This document shows positions 17,831 to 26,071 of a DNA stretch of 64,000 bases, in pieces. Numbering within the stretch: position 1 is the first letter of the stretch; each line of letters opens with the position of its first letter. The stretch is from an uncultured Treponema sp. Its GTDB lineage: Bacteria; Spirochaetota; Spirochaetia; Treponematales; Treponemataceae. The notes beneath the pieces were generated by a model. The model saw only the letters and a program-made list of their open reading frames with translations. It ran no database searches and was not told the origin of the DNA. Both the position numbers and the translations under genes were made by a program. The stretch is taken from positions 28,555 to 92,554 of the forward strand of contig CAMOIE010000013.1 in NCBI GenBank assembly GCA_946615905.1, read 5' to 3'.

Positions 17831-19519
17831 ATGACGGATAGAAAAAAATCCTTAGGAAGGGTGCTGATTTTTTTTCTCTTTTTGTGCGTAAACCGGGGTT
17901 TTGCCACCGTCCGGGGAGACCAGGAACTTATTACTGCCGGAAGTCCTGTGTATGACAAGGCCACGGCCGTCTTTTTGGAAAGCGGGCTTTGGAATTTTGC
18001 AGACTCCGTTCCTGTCACAATCGAGGAGTTGAAATTCTACCTTTCTGAGGTTGACTATGATTCGCTTTCAGAGAGCGGAAGGACCTCATATGACTCAATT
18101 CAGTCTTACTTCGGCGAGGAGAATATTTCCTTTGACTCTGACATTTTCAACATCGGTTTTGAGCCTTCGTTGAGTTTGGAGGGCTATTACAAAAACAATG
18201 ATGATATTGCCTGGGTTTTCGACAAGTACAGCCGAAAGCCTCTTGTTGACTTGCCCTTGACATTGAATGCCTCAAAGTATTTCACGATTATGTGTGACCT
18301 CTACCTGTGGCAAAACCGCTGCCAGATGTTAAAAAAGGACAATTATGTCAATGTCCCTCTGTCTTCAAACCAATTCAATTTGAATTTTCCGACAACGGCT
18401 TATTTTTCAACGGGAACAAAAGTGACTGATGGATTCGGAGTTTCTTTTCAGACAGGACTTGCAGAGACTTCTGTCGGCAGAACCCTTTCCGGTTCGGTTA
18501 TCCGCTCCGAGTATATGACCGGGGCGACCTATGCCCAGCTTTCCGCATACAGCCATAAAATTAAATATTCCGCCTCAATCACCCAGCTTAATACTGAGCG
18601 CTATTTTTACATGCATAAGCTTGAGGCACGTCCCCATAAGTCCCTTACGATTTCTGCCATTGAGGGACAGCTTTGCGCCAAGCCGATGGAGCTGCGTTTT
18701 ATGAACCCCCTGACGATTTTTCACGGGTTCGCCCCATGGAATGACTATTCGGAAGATGATGACATGTATACGAGTGCTTTCATGGGCTTAAAGTTGTCTT
18801 GGGTTCCTGTAAAGTACCTGCGTTTCTATGGACTTTTTGCCATGACCCAGTACCAGACTCCCTATGAAAAATCCAGCTGGGGTGACAGTCTTACCCCTAA
18901 CGGTCTTGGCGGACAGGCAGGCCTTGAGTCTTATATCCCTGCGAAGGGCGGTTATTTTCACTGGGGAATCGAGGGCTATTACGCCCAGCCCTACTTGTAT
19001 TTGAAGCCCTCTCCGAACTCATCTATGGTCAGAACTTATACGGAATCTATCGGCGAGCAGGATCCTATCTATGAGTGGATTGGCTCTCCTTTTGGTCCTG
19101 ACTCAATCGCCGGAACCGCCGTGGCGGGCTATGAGGTTCCAGAAAAATGGTCTGTGACAGCTAAATACCTCTTTTTGGTTCAGGGAGAGCTTGCCGACGA
19201 TTCGATCTTTAGAAATGCAGGCTGGATGGACGAAACCTTGGATTGGTATGCCTTGCAGAATCCCTACAGCGATACGGCCAACAATTGGAAGGGCTATCCT
19301 CATACTGCAAAGGAAAGAGATCAGACTACTCCAACCGGAACTCCACAGTATAACCACAGGATTTCTGTGAAAATGACTTTGAATCCGACCAATTGGATGG
19401 AACTTGTCGCCCAGCCTAGCTATGTGATAATTTTCAATAACGGCCACATAAAGCATGAAAAGGATCACGGGTTTGAAATTGCTGCCGGCTGTAGAATTAA
19501 ATTTTGTAAGATAAAGTAG
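17831..19519 (+). CDS. Predicted outer-membrane beta-barrel protein
   Basis: A signal peptide (about residues 1-25, VLIFFLFLCVNRGFA) is followed by about 535 residues rich in aromatic and alternating hydrophobic/polar stretches with many Tyr, Ser, Gly and Pro, as in beta-barrels. After the signal is a short helical segment (VPVTIEELKFYLSEV). The C-terminus (GFEIAAGCRIKFCKIK) is strand-like but lacks a terminal aromatic residue. The architecture recalls Wzi/capsule-assembly proteins, but I cannot confirm this. It resembles the next gene product in organisation, so the two may be paralogues. SD: AGGAAG. Confidence 0.65.
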   Translation: MTDRKKSLGRVLIFFLFLCVNRGFATVRGDQELITAGSPVYDKATAVFLESGLWNFADSVPVTIEELKFYLSEVDYDSLSESGRTSYDSIQSYFGEENISFDSDIFNIGFEPSLSLEGYYKNNDDIAWVFDKYSRKPLVDLPLTLNASKYFTIMCDLYLWQNRCQMLKKDNYVNVPLSSNQFNLNFPTTAYFSTGTKVTDGFGVSFQTGLAETSVGRTLSGSVIRSEYMTGATYAQLSAYSHKIKYSASITQLNTERYFYMHKLEARPHKSLTISAIEGQLCAKPMELRFMNPLTIFHGFAPWNDYSEDDDMYTSAFMGLKLSWVPVKYLRFYGLFAMTQYQTPYEKSSWGDSLTPNGLGGQAGLESYIPAKGGYFHWGIEGYYAQPYLYLKPSPNSSMVRTYTESIGEQDPIYEWIGSPFGPDSIAGTAVAGYEVPEKWSVTAKYLFLVQGELADDSIFRNAGWMDETLDWYALQNPYSDTANNWKGYPHTAKERDQTTPTGTPQYNHRISVKMTLNPTNWMELVAQPSYVIIFNNGHIKHEKDHGFEIAAGCRIKFCKIK

Positions 19520-19525
19520 GTTTGT

Positions 19526-21301
19526 ATGAGCAAAAAAAAATTAATTTCGGTCTTGTTTGCCTTCTTGTTTTTGACCTTTTCCTTTGGATTCTCACAGGCC
19601 TTGGTCGACACTGCTGATGATTTTTATCTTTATGCCCAAGGTTGGTATGCGAAGGGACTCCTCTCTCAGCCCCTTCCACAGGTCAGACCATATTCGGCTA
19701 ATGCCGCAAAACAAATTTTGAATCAGGTTATTGAAAGTGGAAATGAATTTGAAGCCCGGCAGGCTCAAAGGGAATATGACCGCCTGTTTTCAAGCCAGTT
19801 TCATGCTGCCATAGAGGCCACTGGCCATTATAAACGGAGTCAGACATTAAAGGATCATTCAAAGGAGACTTCTTCATTAAAGACTGTCGGCGGTGAGATT
19901 TCGATTTACGGGGACATTGAACTTCATCCGCTCGCATCTCTTTCTTATGACCCTGGTGTTTTTGGTCTTACAAAAAGCGAATCCAACTTCTTGCCGAAAT
20001 ATACGAATTCTTTGCATGATTCTGTTACGGACAAGTCTGAATTGGGGCCGATTGACGCTTATTTGGATATGAATATGAACCTTTCTGTCGGAACTGCCAA
20101 TCTGTATGGTTCTGGCGGAGTCAGCCGCATAGGTTTCGGTCCCTTTTTGGGGCAGGGACTTGCCCTGAATGATACGGCCTTCCATTCCGCAAACTTCATT
20201 TTTAATGTTCAAAAGGGGAGGTGGGCTTTTTCCACAGTTTACGAGGCGATAGGTGCGACAGATTCTTATTCCTCTAATCTGGACAATTTGAAGTCTGGGA
20301 AGTTTCTTGCCTTTCACTCTGTAAAATTCGTTCCAAGCCCGAAATTCTCTATTTCATATTATGAGAATGTCGTATGGGGACCTAAGTCTAATTTTGCCTA
20401 CCTTTTCCCGGCTCCGTATATGGTCATTCAGGGAATCGGAGGGGCGGACTCAAACAGTCAGCTTGGCTTCCTTTTGGAATTCTTCCCTGTTGCAGGCTTG
20501 GAGCTTGCCGGCGACTTCTTCTTTGATGACTTTGACGTTGACGCCTTGGCAAAGGGCGATGTTGATTCCAAAAATAGGATAGGCATCCAAGTGGGTGCTA
20601 TTTTTACCCCGATTGCCTCGGTCTGTACGAGATTGTCTCTTGACTATACCGCTATTATGTCCTATGTCTATTCCCACTGGGAGTATGCTGACGATAACGA
20701 CACGATTAAGGGTTCAGAGCTGAACTATCAGAATTATACTAACAATGGAATCTGCATTGGCTCCAGTTTGGATCCTAATTCTGACAGGGTTCTTTTTACT
20801 GCCAATTTTGCCCCTGCGGAAAGACTCAAGCTTTCTTTTATGGCATCCTTTGCCCGTCACCAGAATGTCCTTGAGAACCTTGATGATGATGAGGCTGCAG
20901 CTTACTTGGCTGCTAATGCTGGTGTCTACAATACAAGCGGAAGTCTTTTGACCCATTCTGTGTATTCTGGAGGAGACCATGTTGAGCAGGCTTGGAAGCA
21001 TTTGAATTTTATGACTGCCGACCACACGATGATTACTACCTCATTGGGGCTTGGAGCGGAATACTCTCTTCCAAAAACTGAAATTGGTCAGCTGTCATTC
21101 AAGGCTGGCTACACCTTTGAGTATATAAAGAACAAGGGGGTCGACAATCCCATGTATCCTGGCGGAGTCTACAAAATTACGAGTGCGACTACGGAAGCTG
21201 AAAAGTCCGCATTTGTAAAAGCTGCCCATCGGGCTTGGGTGGACAGACTCTACGATTGCGTGAACCAGTATATCAGCTTCTCTGTAAAATACAGCTACTA
21301 A
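19526..21301 (+). CDS. Predicted outer-membrane beta-barrel protein, possible paralogue of the preceding gene
   Basis: A signal peptide ends near FGFSQA. Then comes a helical N-terminal stretch (YAKGLLSQPLPQVRPYSANAAKQILNQV) as in the neighbour, then long beta-rich sequence. The C-terminal strand ISFSVKYSY ends in an aromatic residue, the usual signal for BAM-mediated insertion. Length 591. A VDTADDFYLYAQGWYAKG segment near the mature N-terminus may be a plug or periplasmic part. It lies only 6 nt after the previous gene and converges on thiI 15 nt away with no clear terminator. Confidence 0.68.
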   Translation: MSKKKLISVLFAFLFLTFSFGFSQALVDTADDFYLYAQGWYAKGLLSQPLPQVRPYSANAAKQILNQVIESGNEFEARQAQREYDRLFSSQFHAAIEATGHYKRSQTLKDHSKETSSLKTVGGEISIYGDIELHPLASLSYDPGVFGLTKSESNFLPKYTNSLHDSVTDKSELGPIDAYLDMNMNLSVGTANLYGSGGVSRIGFGPFLGQGLALNDTAFHSANFIFNVQKGRWAFSTVYEAIGATDSYSSNLDNLKSGKFLAFHSVKFVPSPKFSISYYENVVWGPKSNFAYLFPAPYMVIQGIGGADSNSQLGFLLEFFPVAGLELAGDFFFDDFDVDALAKGDVDSKNRIGIQVGAIFTPIASVCTRLSLDYTAIMSYVYSHWEYADDNDTIKGSELNYQNYTNNGICIGSSLDPNSDRVLFTANFAPAERLKLSFMASFARHQNVLENLDDDEAAAYLAANAGVYNTSGSLLTHSVYSGGDHVEQAWKHLNFMTADHTMITTSLGLGAEYSLPKTEIGQLSFKAGYTFEYIKNKGVDNPMYPGGVYKITSATTEAEKSAFVKAAHRAWVDRLYDCVNQYISFSVKYSY

Positions 21302-21315
21302 AAAAAGAATGGCCG

Positions 21316-22554
21316 TCAGTCTGTGACGGTCTTTCCGTTCTCAGCCGCGATTTTGTCCTTGTTGGGCTTTGTTCCGAATTTTTGCGCGACAATGCCCGAC
21401 ATCTCGAATCTTTTTATAACTCTCTTTTCGTAGGCCTCTTTTATAAGGTCGTCGACTCCAAGACTTTCATAGATTTTCTTCGCCTCCTCCAAATCCGCGC
21501 GCAAAACCGGGTGTTTGGGTGAGAAAATCACGCAGCAGTCTTCATAGGGGAGAATCGAGGTCTCATACGTTCCGATTCTTTTTGCCACGGCGATTATGTC
21601 GTCCTTGTCAGTGCCGACAAGCGGGCGTATAAGCGGATATTTCGCCGCGGACTCAGTGACCGCCATGTTCTTGATTGTCTGGCTTGCGACCTGCCCAAGA
21701 GACTCCCCTGTGATTATGCAGTCTGCGTTGACCCTCTCTGCTAAAAGATTCGCCGCCTTCATCATGCAGATTCTGAGCATCAGCGTTGACCAGTCCTGCG
21801 GTGCTTTTTTTCTGATTTGCATCTGCACGTCCGTGAACGGGATTATGTTCAGGTGGCAGGCAAGCCCGTACTGGGAGATAATCTGGGCAAGATCCTCGAC
21901 TTTTTTTTGCGCTTCTTCCGATGTGTATGGATATGAGTGGAAGTATACGCACTCGACCTTCATTCCCCGGGCCATCATCTTGTAGCCTGCGACAGGGGAA
22001 TCAAGTCCGCCTGAGAGCAAGAGAAGTCCTTTGCCTGAGCAGCCGACCGGAAGTCCCCTGTGGCCGTCCTCGCTAGTAATGTAGACGTAGCAGCTTTTTC
22101 TCACCTCTACATGGACTGCGACATCTGGATTTTTTACATCGACTTTCAGAATCCCCTGGTCAAATGCGTACTGGGCTCCCTCGCGGGCAATTCCGTATGA
22201 GTCAAGCGGAAAAGACTTGTCCTCGCGCTTGGCGATTATCTTGAATGTCTTGGCCCCTTTTTCGCGGGCGATTTTGCACTGGCGGAGGACTTCATTTTTT
22301 ATGGCCTCGATTGATTTTTCGATTTCAGTCGCCTCGGCCCAGCCGGTGATTCCCAAAAGGTGGTTTAATGTGTATTCGACTGCCGGAGCTGACTCGTCAG
22401 GGCAGGAGATATAGAGCCTTCCTGCGGTGAGGGAGACTTTTGCCTCCACGGAGGCCAGACAGTAGCGGACGTTTGATGTCAAAAGGGTTTCAAAAGAGTG
22501 GATGTTGGAGCCTTTCAGCGCAAGCTCCCCGATTTTTCCAAGGTAAAGTTTCAT
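21316..22554 (-). CDS. thiI: tRNA 4-thiouridine synthase ThiI, form without rhodanese domain
   Basis: N-terminal ferredoxin-like plus THUMP domain (YLGKIGELALKGSN, then KSCYVYITSEDGHRGLPVG). The PP-loop ATPase motif is LLLLSGGLDSPVAGYKM. A conserved Cys occurs in DCCVIFSPKHP, matching the position of E. coli Cys344. ThiI adenylates U8 of tRNA and installs sulfur. The E. coli enzyme carries a C-terminal rhodanese domain. This 412-residue protein ends before it, so sulfur must come from another carrier, such as a cysteine desulfurase directly. No clear SD precedes the ATG. Confidence 0.93.
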   Translation of the reverse strand: MKLYLGKIGELALKGSNIHSFETLLTSNVRYCLASVEAKVSLTAGRLYISCPDESAPAVEYTLNHLLGITGWAEATEIEKSIEAIKNEVLRQCKIAREKGAKTFKIIAKREDKSFPLDSYGIAREGAQYAFDQGILKVDVKNPDVAVHVEVRKSCYVYITSEDGHRGLPVGCSGKGLLLLSGGLDSPVAGYKMMARGMKVECVYFHSYPYTSEEAQKKVEDLAQIISQYGLACHLNIIPFTDVQMQIRKKAPQDWSTLMLRICMMKAANLLAERVNADCIITGESLGQVASQTIKNMAVTESAAKYPLIRPLVGTDKDDIIAVAKRIGTYETSILPYEDCCVIFSPKHPVLRADLEEAKKIYESLGVDDLIKEAYEKRVIKRFEMSGIVAQKFGTKPNKDKIAAENGKTVTD

Positions 22555-22640
22555 GAGGATATTTTTATCAGAAATGGAAAAAAAAGTCAGTCCTAAGCAG
22601 CTAAAATGGGAGCTTTAGCCTTTGAAAAATTATGAAAATA

Positions 22641-22670
22641 TTGACATTCCCTGCAAAAAAATTATAGAAT
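22641..22670 (+). promoter_or_regulatory. rpsF operon promoter
   Basis: Consensus -35 TTGACA (22641-22646) and a -10 at TATAGA (22663-22668, 16-nt spacer) or TAGAAT (22665-22670, 18-nt spacer). This would give a leader of about 50 nt before rpsF. Confidence 0.75.
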
Positions 22671-22681
22671 ACACGAACCTT

Positions 22682-22701
22682 GGAGACGCGCATGCGGCTC
22701 C
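22682..22701 (+). promoter_or_regulatory. rpsF leader hairpin
   Basis: GGAG-A-CGC-GCAT-GCG-G-CTCC forms a bulged hairpin in the leader just before the SD AAGGAG. rpsF leaders in many bacteria are bound by the S6:S18 complex. I do not see the typical CCG-containing bulge clearly, so autoregulation by that route is only a possibility. Confidence 0.4.
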
Positions 22702-22726
22702 CATTTGTCCATAAGGAGACCATACA

Positions 22727-23020
22727 ATGAACAAGTATGAACTCATGGTTATTTTCCCGATTGAGGAAGATAAATCTAAAGCGGGAACAGAATCTGTCCG
22801 CTCAATTCTCGGCCAGTTCGGCGCATCAGTTGAGAAAGAAGAGCCTTACGGCGATCGCGATTTGACTTACGAAATCAAAAAACAGAAGCGCGGTCATTTC
22901 ACACTCTTCACAATTTCAGCAAATCCTGCAAAAATTGTCGAAATCCAGAAGCAGTTCGCCCTTGAGAAGAACATGCTCAAATATCTGTTCGTAAAACTCG
23001 ACGAACGCAAGGCAAGCTGA
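22727..23020 (+). CDS. rpsF: 30S ribosomal protein S6
   Basis: The N-terminus MNKYELMVIFPIEED and the core GDRDLTYEIKKQKRGHFTLFTI match S6. S6 pairs with S18 on the platform of the small subunit. The length of 97 residues is typical for S6 without an acidic tail. SD AAGGAG. First gene of the rpsF-ssb-rpsR-rplI cluster, a widely conserved order. Confidence 0.97.
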   Translation: MNKYELMVIFPIEEDKSKAGTESVRSILGQFGASVEKEEPYGDRDLTYEIKKQKRGHFTLFTISANPAKIVEIQKQFALEKNMLKYLFVKLDERKAS

Positions 23021-23056
23021 GTTTATTCAGCCTGATTTCTATTCCGGAGGACTAAA

Positions 23057-23536
23057 ATGACAGACTTGAACCATGTTGTGCTTGTAGGCCGCCTCACCAG
23101 AGATTTGGGAAGTGACGAGCGTTCGTTCGGCTATCTTCCGTCAGGTCAGGCTCGTGCCAATTTCAGCATCGCTGTCAACCGGAGCAGAAAAAACGGAGAG
23201 CAGTGGGAGGACGAGGTTAATTACTTCGACATCACGCTTTTCGGAAGATCCGCAGAAAGTTTGAAACCCTATCTTCTAAAGGGAAAGCAGGTTGCCATCG
23301 AAGGCAGCCTCCGTCAGGACCGGTGGGAGAAAGACGGACAGAAGTTCAGCAAAGTGAACATTATCGCAAGTAATGTCCAGTTGTTGGGCGGACGTTCCGA
23401 CTCAAACGGTTCCTCATCACAGGGCGGATATACTCCGCGCTTCCAGCAGAGTCAGGGGCAGGCTTCCGCACCGATGCAGAATGACGGCGGCTTTAACGGC
23501 GCTGATTCCAGCTTCCCGGAAGACATTCCTTTCTGA
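23057..23536 (+). CDS. ssb: Single-stranded DNA-binding protein
   Basis: The OB-fold N-terminal part (LNHVVLVGRLTRDLG, NYFDITLFGRSAESLKPYLLKGKQVAIEGSLR) is typical of SSB. A Gly/Gln/Ser-rich linker follows. It ends in an acidic tip, SSFPEDIPF, the conserved partner-binding tail. Length 159. SD CGGAGG. Located between rpsF and rpsR as in many bacteria. Confidence 0.97.
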   Translation: MTDLNHVVLVGRLTRDLGSDERSFGYLPSGQARANFSIAVNRSRKNGEQWEDEVNYFDITLFGRSAESLKPYLLKGKQVAIEGSLRQDRWEKDGQKFSKVNIIASNVQLLGGRSDSNGSSSQGGYTPRFQQSQGQASAPMQNDGGFNGADSSFPEDIPF

Positions 23537-23574
23537 TTTTAGGATCAAAAAAGATTAATTGACAGGAGACAAAT

Positions 23575-23892
23575 ATGTCAGACGAAATGACAAACGAAGT
23601 TGAAGAGAAAATGACTTCACAGACTGATACACAGGCTGCTTCAGACGGCCGTGAGGACGACAAGACTGGACGCAAGGGAAAGGCATTCTTCCGCAAGAAG
23701 GTCTGCCGCTTCTGCGCAAACAAAGCGAAGATTGACTACAAGGACGCTGACGGACTTCGCCGCTTCACAACAGAGCGCGGTAAGATTCTTCCCCGCCGCA
23801 TCACAGGCACATGCGCAAAGCACCAGAGAGAGTTGGCTGTCGCCATCAAACGCGCTCGCGCAATCTGCTTGCTTCCTTTCGTCGCTGACTAA
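23575..23892 (+). CDS. rpsR: 30S ribosomal protein S18 with acidic N-terminal extension
   Basis: The S18 core is clear from about residue 40 ([24 protein letters not shown]...[34 protein letters not shown]). A possible zinc site CRFC...CAKH is intact. About 38 extra residues at the N-terminus are rich in Asp, Glu, Ser and Thr. The SD is at CAGGAG 8-9 nt before the first ATG. An internal ATG at residue 5 or 13 is possible but has no better SD. Confidence 0.95.
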   Translation: MSDEMTNEVEEKMTSQTDTQAASDGREDDKTGRKGKAFFRKKVCRFCANKAKIDYKDADGLRRFTTERGKILPRRITGTCAKHQRELAVAIKRARAICLLPFVAD

Positions 23893-23923
23893 TTTTTTAG
23901 TCGAGGCAAATTCTTAAATAAGC

Positions 23924-23953
23924 GCCGCGAGCCGACTCCCGGTGACGCGGCGG
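23924..23953 (+). promoter_or_regulatory. GC-rich hairpin between rpsR and rplI
   Basis: Perfect 7-bp stem CGCCGCG / CGCGGCG, with an internal CCG/CGG pairing in its 16-nt loop. No T-run follows directly (TTTACAAATATTTTTTTT comes after), so it may be a processing site, a partial terminator or a protein-binding site in the 91-nt intergenic region. Confidence 0.5.
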
Positions 23954-23983
23954 TTTACAAATATTTTTTTTGGAGCTTGAAGA

Positions 23984-24538
23984 ATGAAAGTTATTCTTAA
24001 CGAAGACGTAAAACACCTCGGTGAAATGGGTGATGTCAAAAATGTTGCCAACGGATACGCACGCAACTACCTTTTCCCCCACATGTATGCTGTTCCCTAC
24101 ACAGACGAGACTGTAGCCTATTTTGAAGGCAAAAAAGCAGAAATCGAAGCCCGCAAAGAGCAGAAACGCAAGGATTCAGCTTCTCTCAAAGAAAAGCTCG
24201 AAGGCGTACTCGTTGACCTTTCAATGCCCGCTTCTGCAAACGGCAAACTCTACGGAGCTGTCACAAGCCAGACTGTCGCTGACTTCCTCAACAAAAACGG
24301 CTTTGAGATTGAGCGCAAAAGAGTTGAGATTCCCGGACTTTCAATCAAGTCAACAGGAAACTACCACTGCGTTATCCACCTTTATGAAGCTCAGACAGCT
24401 GAAGTTAAAATCAGCGTAAAAGGTCAGGTTTCAGAGCAGGACAAGGCTAAGGCTGAAGCTGAGGCAAAACGCGCTAAGAAAGCAGAGGCTGAGGCTGCTG
24501 AGAAAACAGAAGAATCTTCAGCAGAAAAAGCTGAGTAA
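23984..24538 (+). CDS. rplI: 50S ribosomal protein L9 with Lys/Glu/Ala-rich tail
   Basis: L9 N-terminal domain MKVILNEDVKHLGEMGDVKNVANGYARNYLFP, long linker helix, and C-terminal domain (FEIERKRVEIPGLSIKSTGNYHCVIHLYEAQTAEVKISV). A tail of about 35 residues (KAKAEAEAKRAKKAEAE...) exceeds the usual ~148-150 residues and looks helical and charged. L9 binds 23S rRNA and affects frame maintenance. SD GGAG. Confidence 0.97.
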   Translation: MKVILNEDVKHLGEMGDVKNVANGYARNYLFPHMYAVPYTDETVAYFEGKKAEIEARKEQKRKDSASLKEKLEGVLVDLSMPASANGKLYGAVTSQTVADFLNKNGFEIERKRVEIPGLSIKSTGNYHCVIHLYEAQTAEVKISVKGQVSEQDKAKAEAEAKRAKKAEAEAAEKTEESSAEKAE

Positions 24539-24564
24539 TCAATAAGCTTTTTTGACTGTATGAG

Positions 24565-24591
24565 GCCGGGGGAAAATCCTCCGGCTTTTTT
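24565..24591 (+). terminator. Rho-independent terminator after rplI
   Basis: 9-bp stem GCCGGGGGA / TCCTCCGGC (one G-U pair), 3-nt loop, T6. It separates rplI from dnaB. Confidence 0.88.
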
Positions 24592-24647
24592 GTCTTTTTT
24601 CATGCATTTCGTGCGTAATGTAAAAAATCAGAAAAATGGGGGTAAAA

Positions 24648-25988
24648 ATGGCCGGTAGTTTAAAAGATTCAGTTCCTCCTCATAACCTTGAGGCTGAGCA
24701 GGCGACTTTGGGGGCAATGCTGCTTGACTGGACTTGCGTGAACAATGTTTTGACGATTTTGCGCCAGCAGCCTGAAGTTTTTTATTCCCAGCAAAACCAG
24801 ATAATTTATAAGTGCTTGATAAATCTTTCAAACAAGTCCATCACTGGCGACACCCTGACTTTAATCAGCGAGCTTACCAAATCCGGGGAACTTGAGAAGG
24901 CCGGAGGACCTGCCTACATTGCCTCTCTGACCGATGTCGTCCCTTCCTCCGCGAACGTTGAGTATTACGCAAATATAGTGAAAGACACTGCCATCCGCCG
25001 CAATATGATCCGGGTCTCCTCTGAAATCAAGGCGGACTCCTTCGACCAGTCCAGGGAAAGCCGGCAGATTCTTGAAGAGGCCGAGAAAAAAATCTTCGCG
25101 CTGAGCGACATAGACTCATCTACGAATGTCCACGCCATGTCAGAGGTCGTTCCAAACACAATCGAGCTGATTGAGAGAAACTACCACCAGAAAGGCTCCT
25201 ACACGGGAATCGCCTCAGGCTACAAGGTTCTTGATAATATGACGAACGGCTTCCAAAACGGGGAGCTTATTATCATCGGTGCGCGCCCGTCAATGGGTAA
25301 GACAGCCCTTGCCCTAAACATGATGGAGGACATAGCGGTAAAACAGAAGATTCCATGCGGATTTTTCTCTTTGGAAATGGCCTACAACCAGATCGGCCAG
25401 CGTCTTTTGAGCCAGGTCGCCCGTATTTCAGGCGGTAAAATCCGCTCTGGTATGCTGAAACTGGAAGAACTGCAAAAATTGCAGGACGCGGCCGGCCAGT
25501 GTTTTGAGGCTCCATTGTACATCGTTGACACTCCGAACATGCAGCTCATTGACCTTCGGTCTGTGGCCCGCCGCCTTAAGACCGAGCATGACATAAAAAT
25601 CATATTCATAGACTATATCGGACTTGTCTCAACCGAGCATTCCGATGCCCCTGTATACGAGCAGGTCGCGGAAATCTCAAAGTCTTTGAAAAGCCTTGCC
25701 CGCGAGCTGAATATTCCTGTGGTCGCATTGAGTCAGGTCGCCCGCGATGCTGAGGGAAACGAGCCGACTTTGGCCCAGCTGCGAGGCTCCGGATCTGTCG
25801 AGCAGGACGCCGATGTTGTAATGTTCATTCACCGTGAACGTAAAAAGACTGAGGAGGGGGAGACAAACCCTGTCCAGGACGCGAAACTGATTGTCGCAAA
25901 GCAGCGTAACGGCCCGATTGGAGACGTGAACCTTATCTTCCTTGCCAACTTCACCCGCTTTGAGTCCAAGGTGAACGATGATAATTAG
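24648..25988 (+). CDS. dnaB: Replicative DNA helicase DnaB
   Basis: The N-terminal DnaB domain starts at VPPHNLEAEQATLGAMLLD. The RecA-like domain has Walker A ARPSMGKTALALN (about residue 213), IIFIDYIGLV and a C-terminal LRGSGSVEQDADVVMFIHR. It is the hexameric helicase at the fork. I chose the ATG at 24648 over one at 24636, because a GGGGG SD-like run sits 5 nt before it. No intein is present. It ends before a bidirectional terminator. Confidence 0.97.
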   Translation: MAGSLKDSVPPHNLEAEQATLGAMLLDWTCVNNVLTILRQQPEVFYSQQNQIIYKCLINLSNKSITGDTLTLISELTKSGELEKAGGPAYIASLTDVVPSSANVEYYANIVKDTAIRRNMIRVSSEIKADSFDQSRESRQILEEAEKKIFALSDIDSSTNVHAMSEVVPNTIELIERNYHQKGSYTGIASGYKVLDNMTNGFQNGELIIIGARPSMGKTALALNMMEDIAVKQKIPCGFFSLEMAYNQIGQRLLSQVARISGGKIRSGMLKLEELQKLQDAAGQCFEAPLYIVDTPNMQLIDLRSVARRLKTEHDIKIIFIDYIGLVSTEHSDAPVYEQVAEISKSLKSLARELNIPVVALSQVARDAEGNEPTLAQLRGSGSVEQDADVVMFIHRERKKTEEGETNPVQDAKLIVAKQRNGPIGDVNLIFLANFTRFESKVNDDN

Positions 25989-26022
25989 GATTAAAAAAAC
26001 TTTTAAAAATTGATTTGAGCAT

Positions 26023-26055
26023 AAAAAAAGGGGCTTCGATTGAAGCCCCTTTTTT
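26023..26055. terminator. Bidirectional terminator (dnaB / P83/100 gene)
   Basis: A7, perfect 8-bp stem GGGGCTTC / GAAGCCCC with a 4-nt loop, T6. It is closely similar in design to the one at 13961. Confidence 0.93.
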
Positions 26056-26071
26056 GTTCTAAAGCCTTATA

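Noticed and set aside
22606..22704. ATGGGAGC / GCTCCCAT pair flanking the rpsF promoter as a looping operator
   Set aside because: Eight bases is too short to stand out from chance and the upstream arm lies outside the transcript; no further support.
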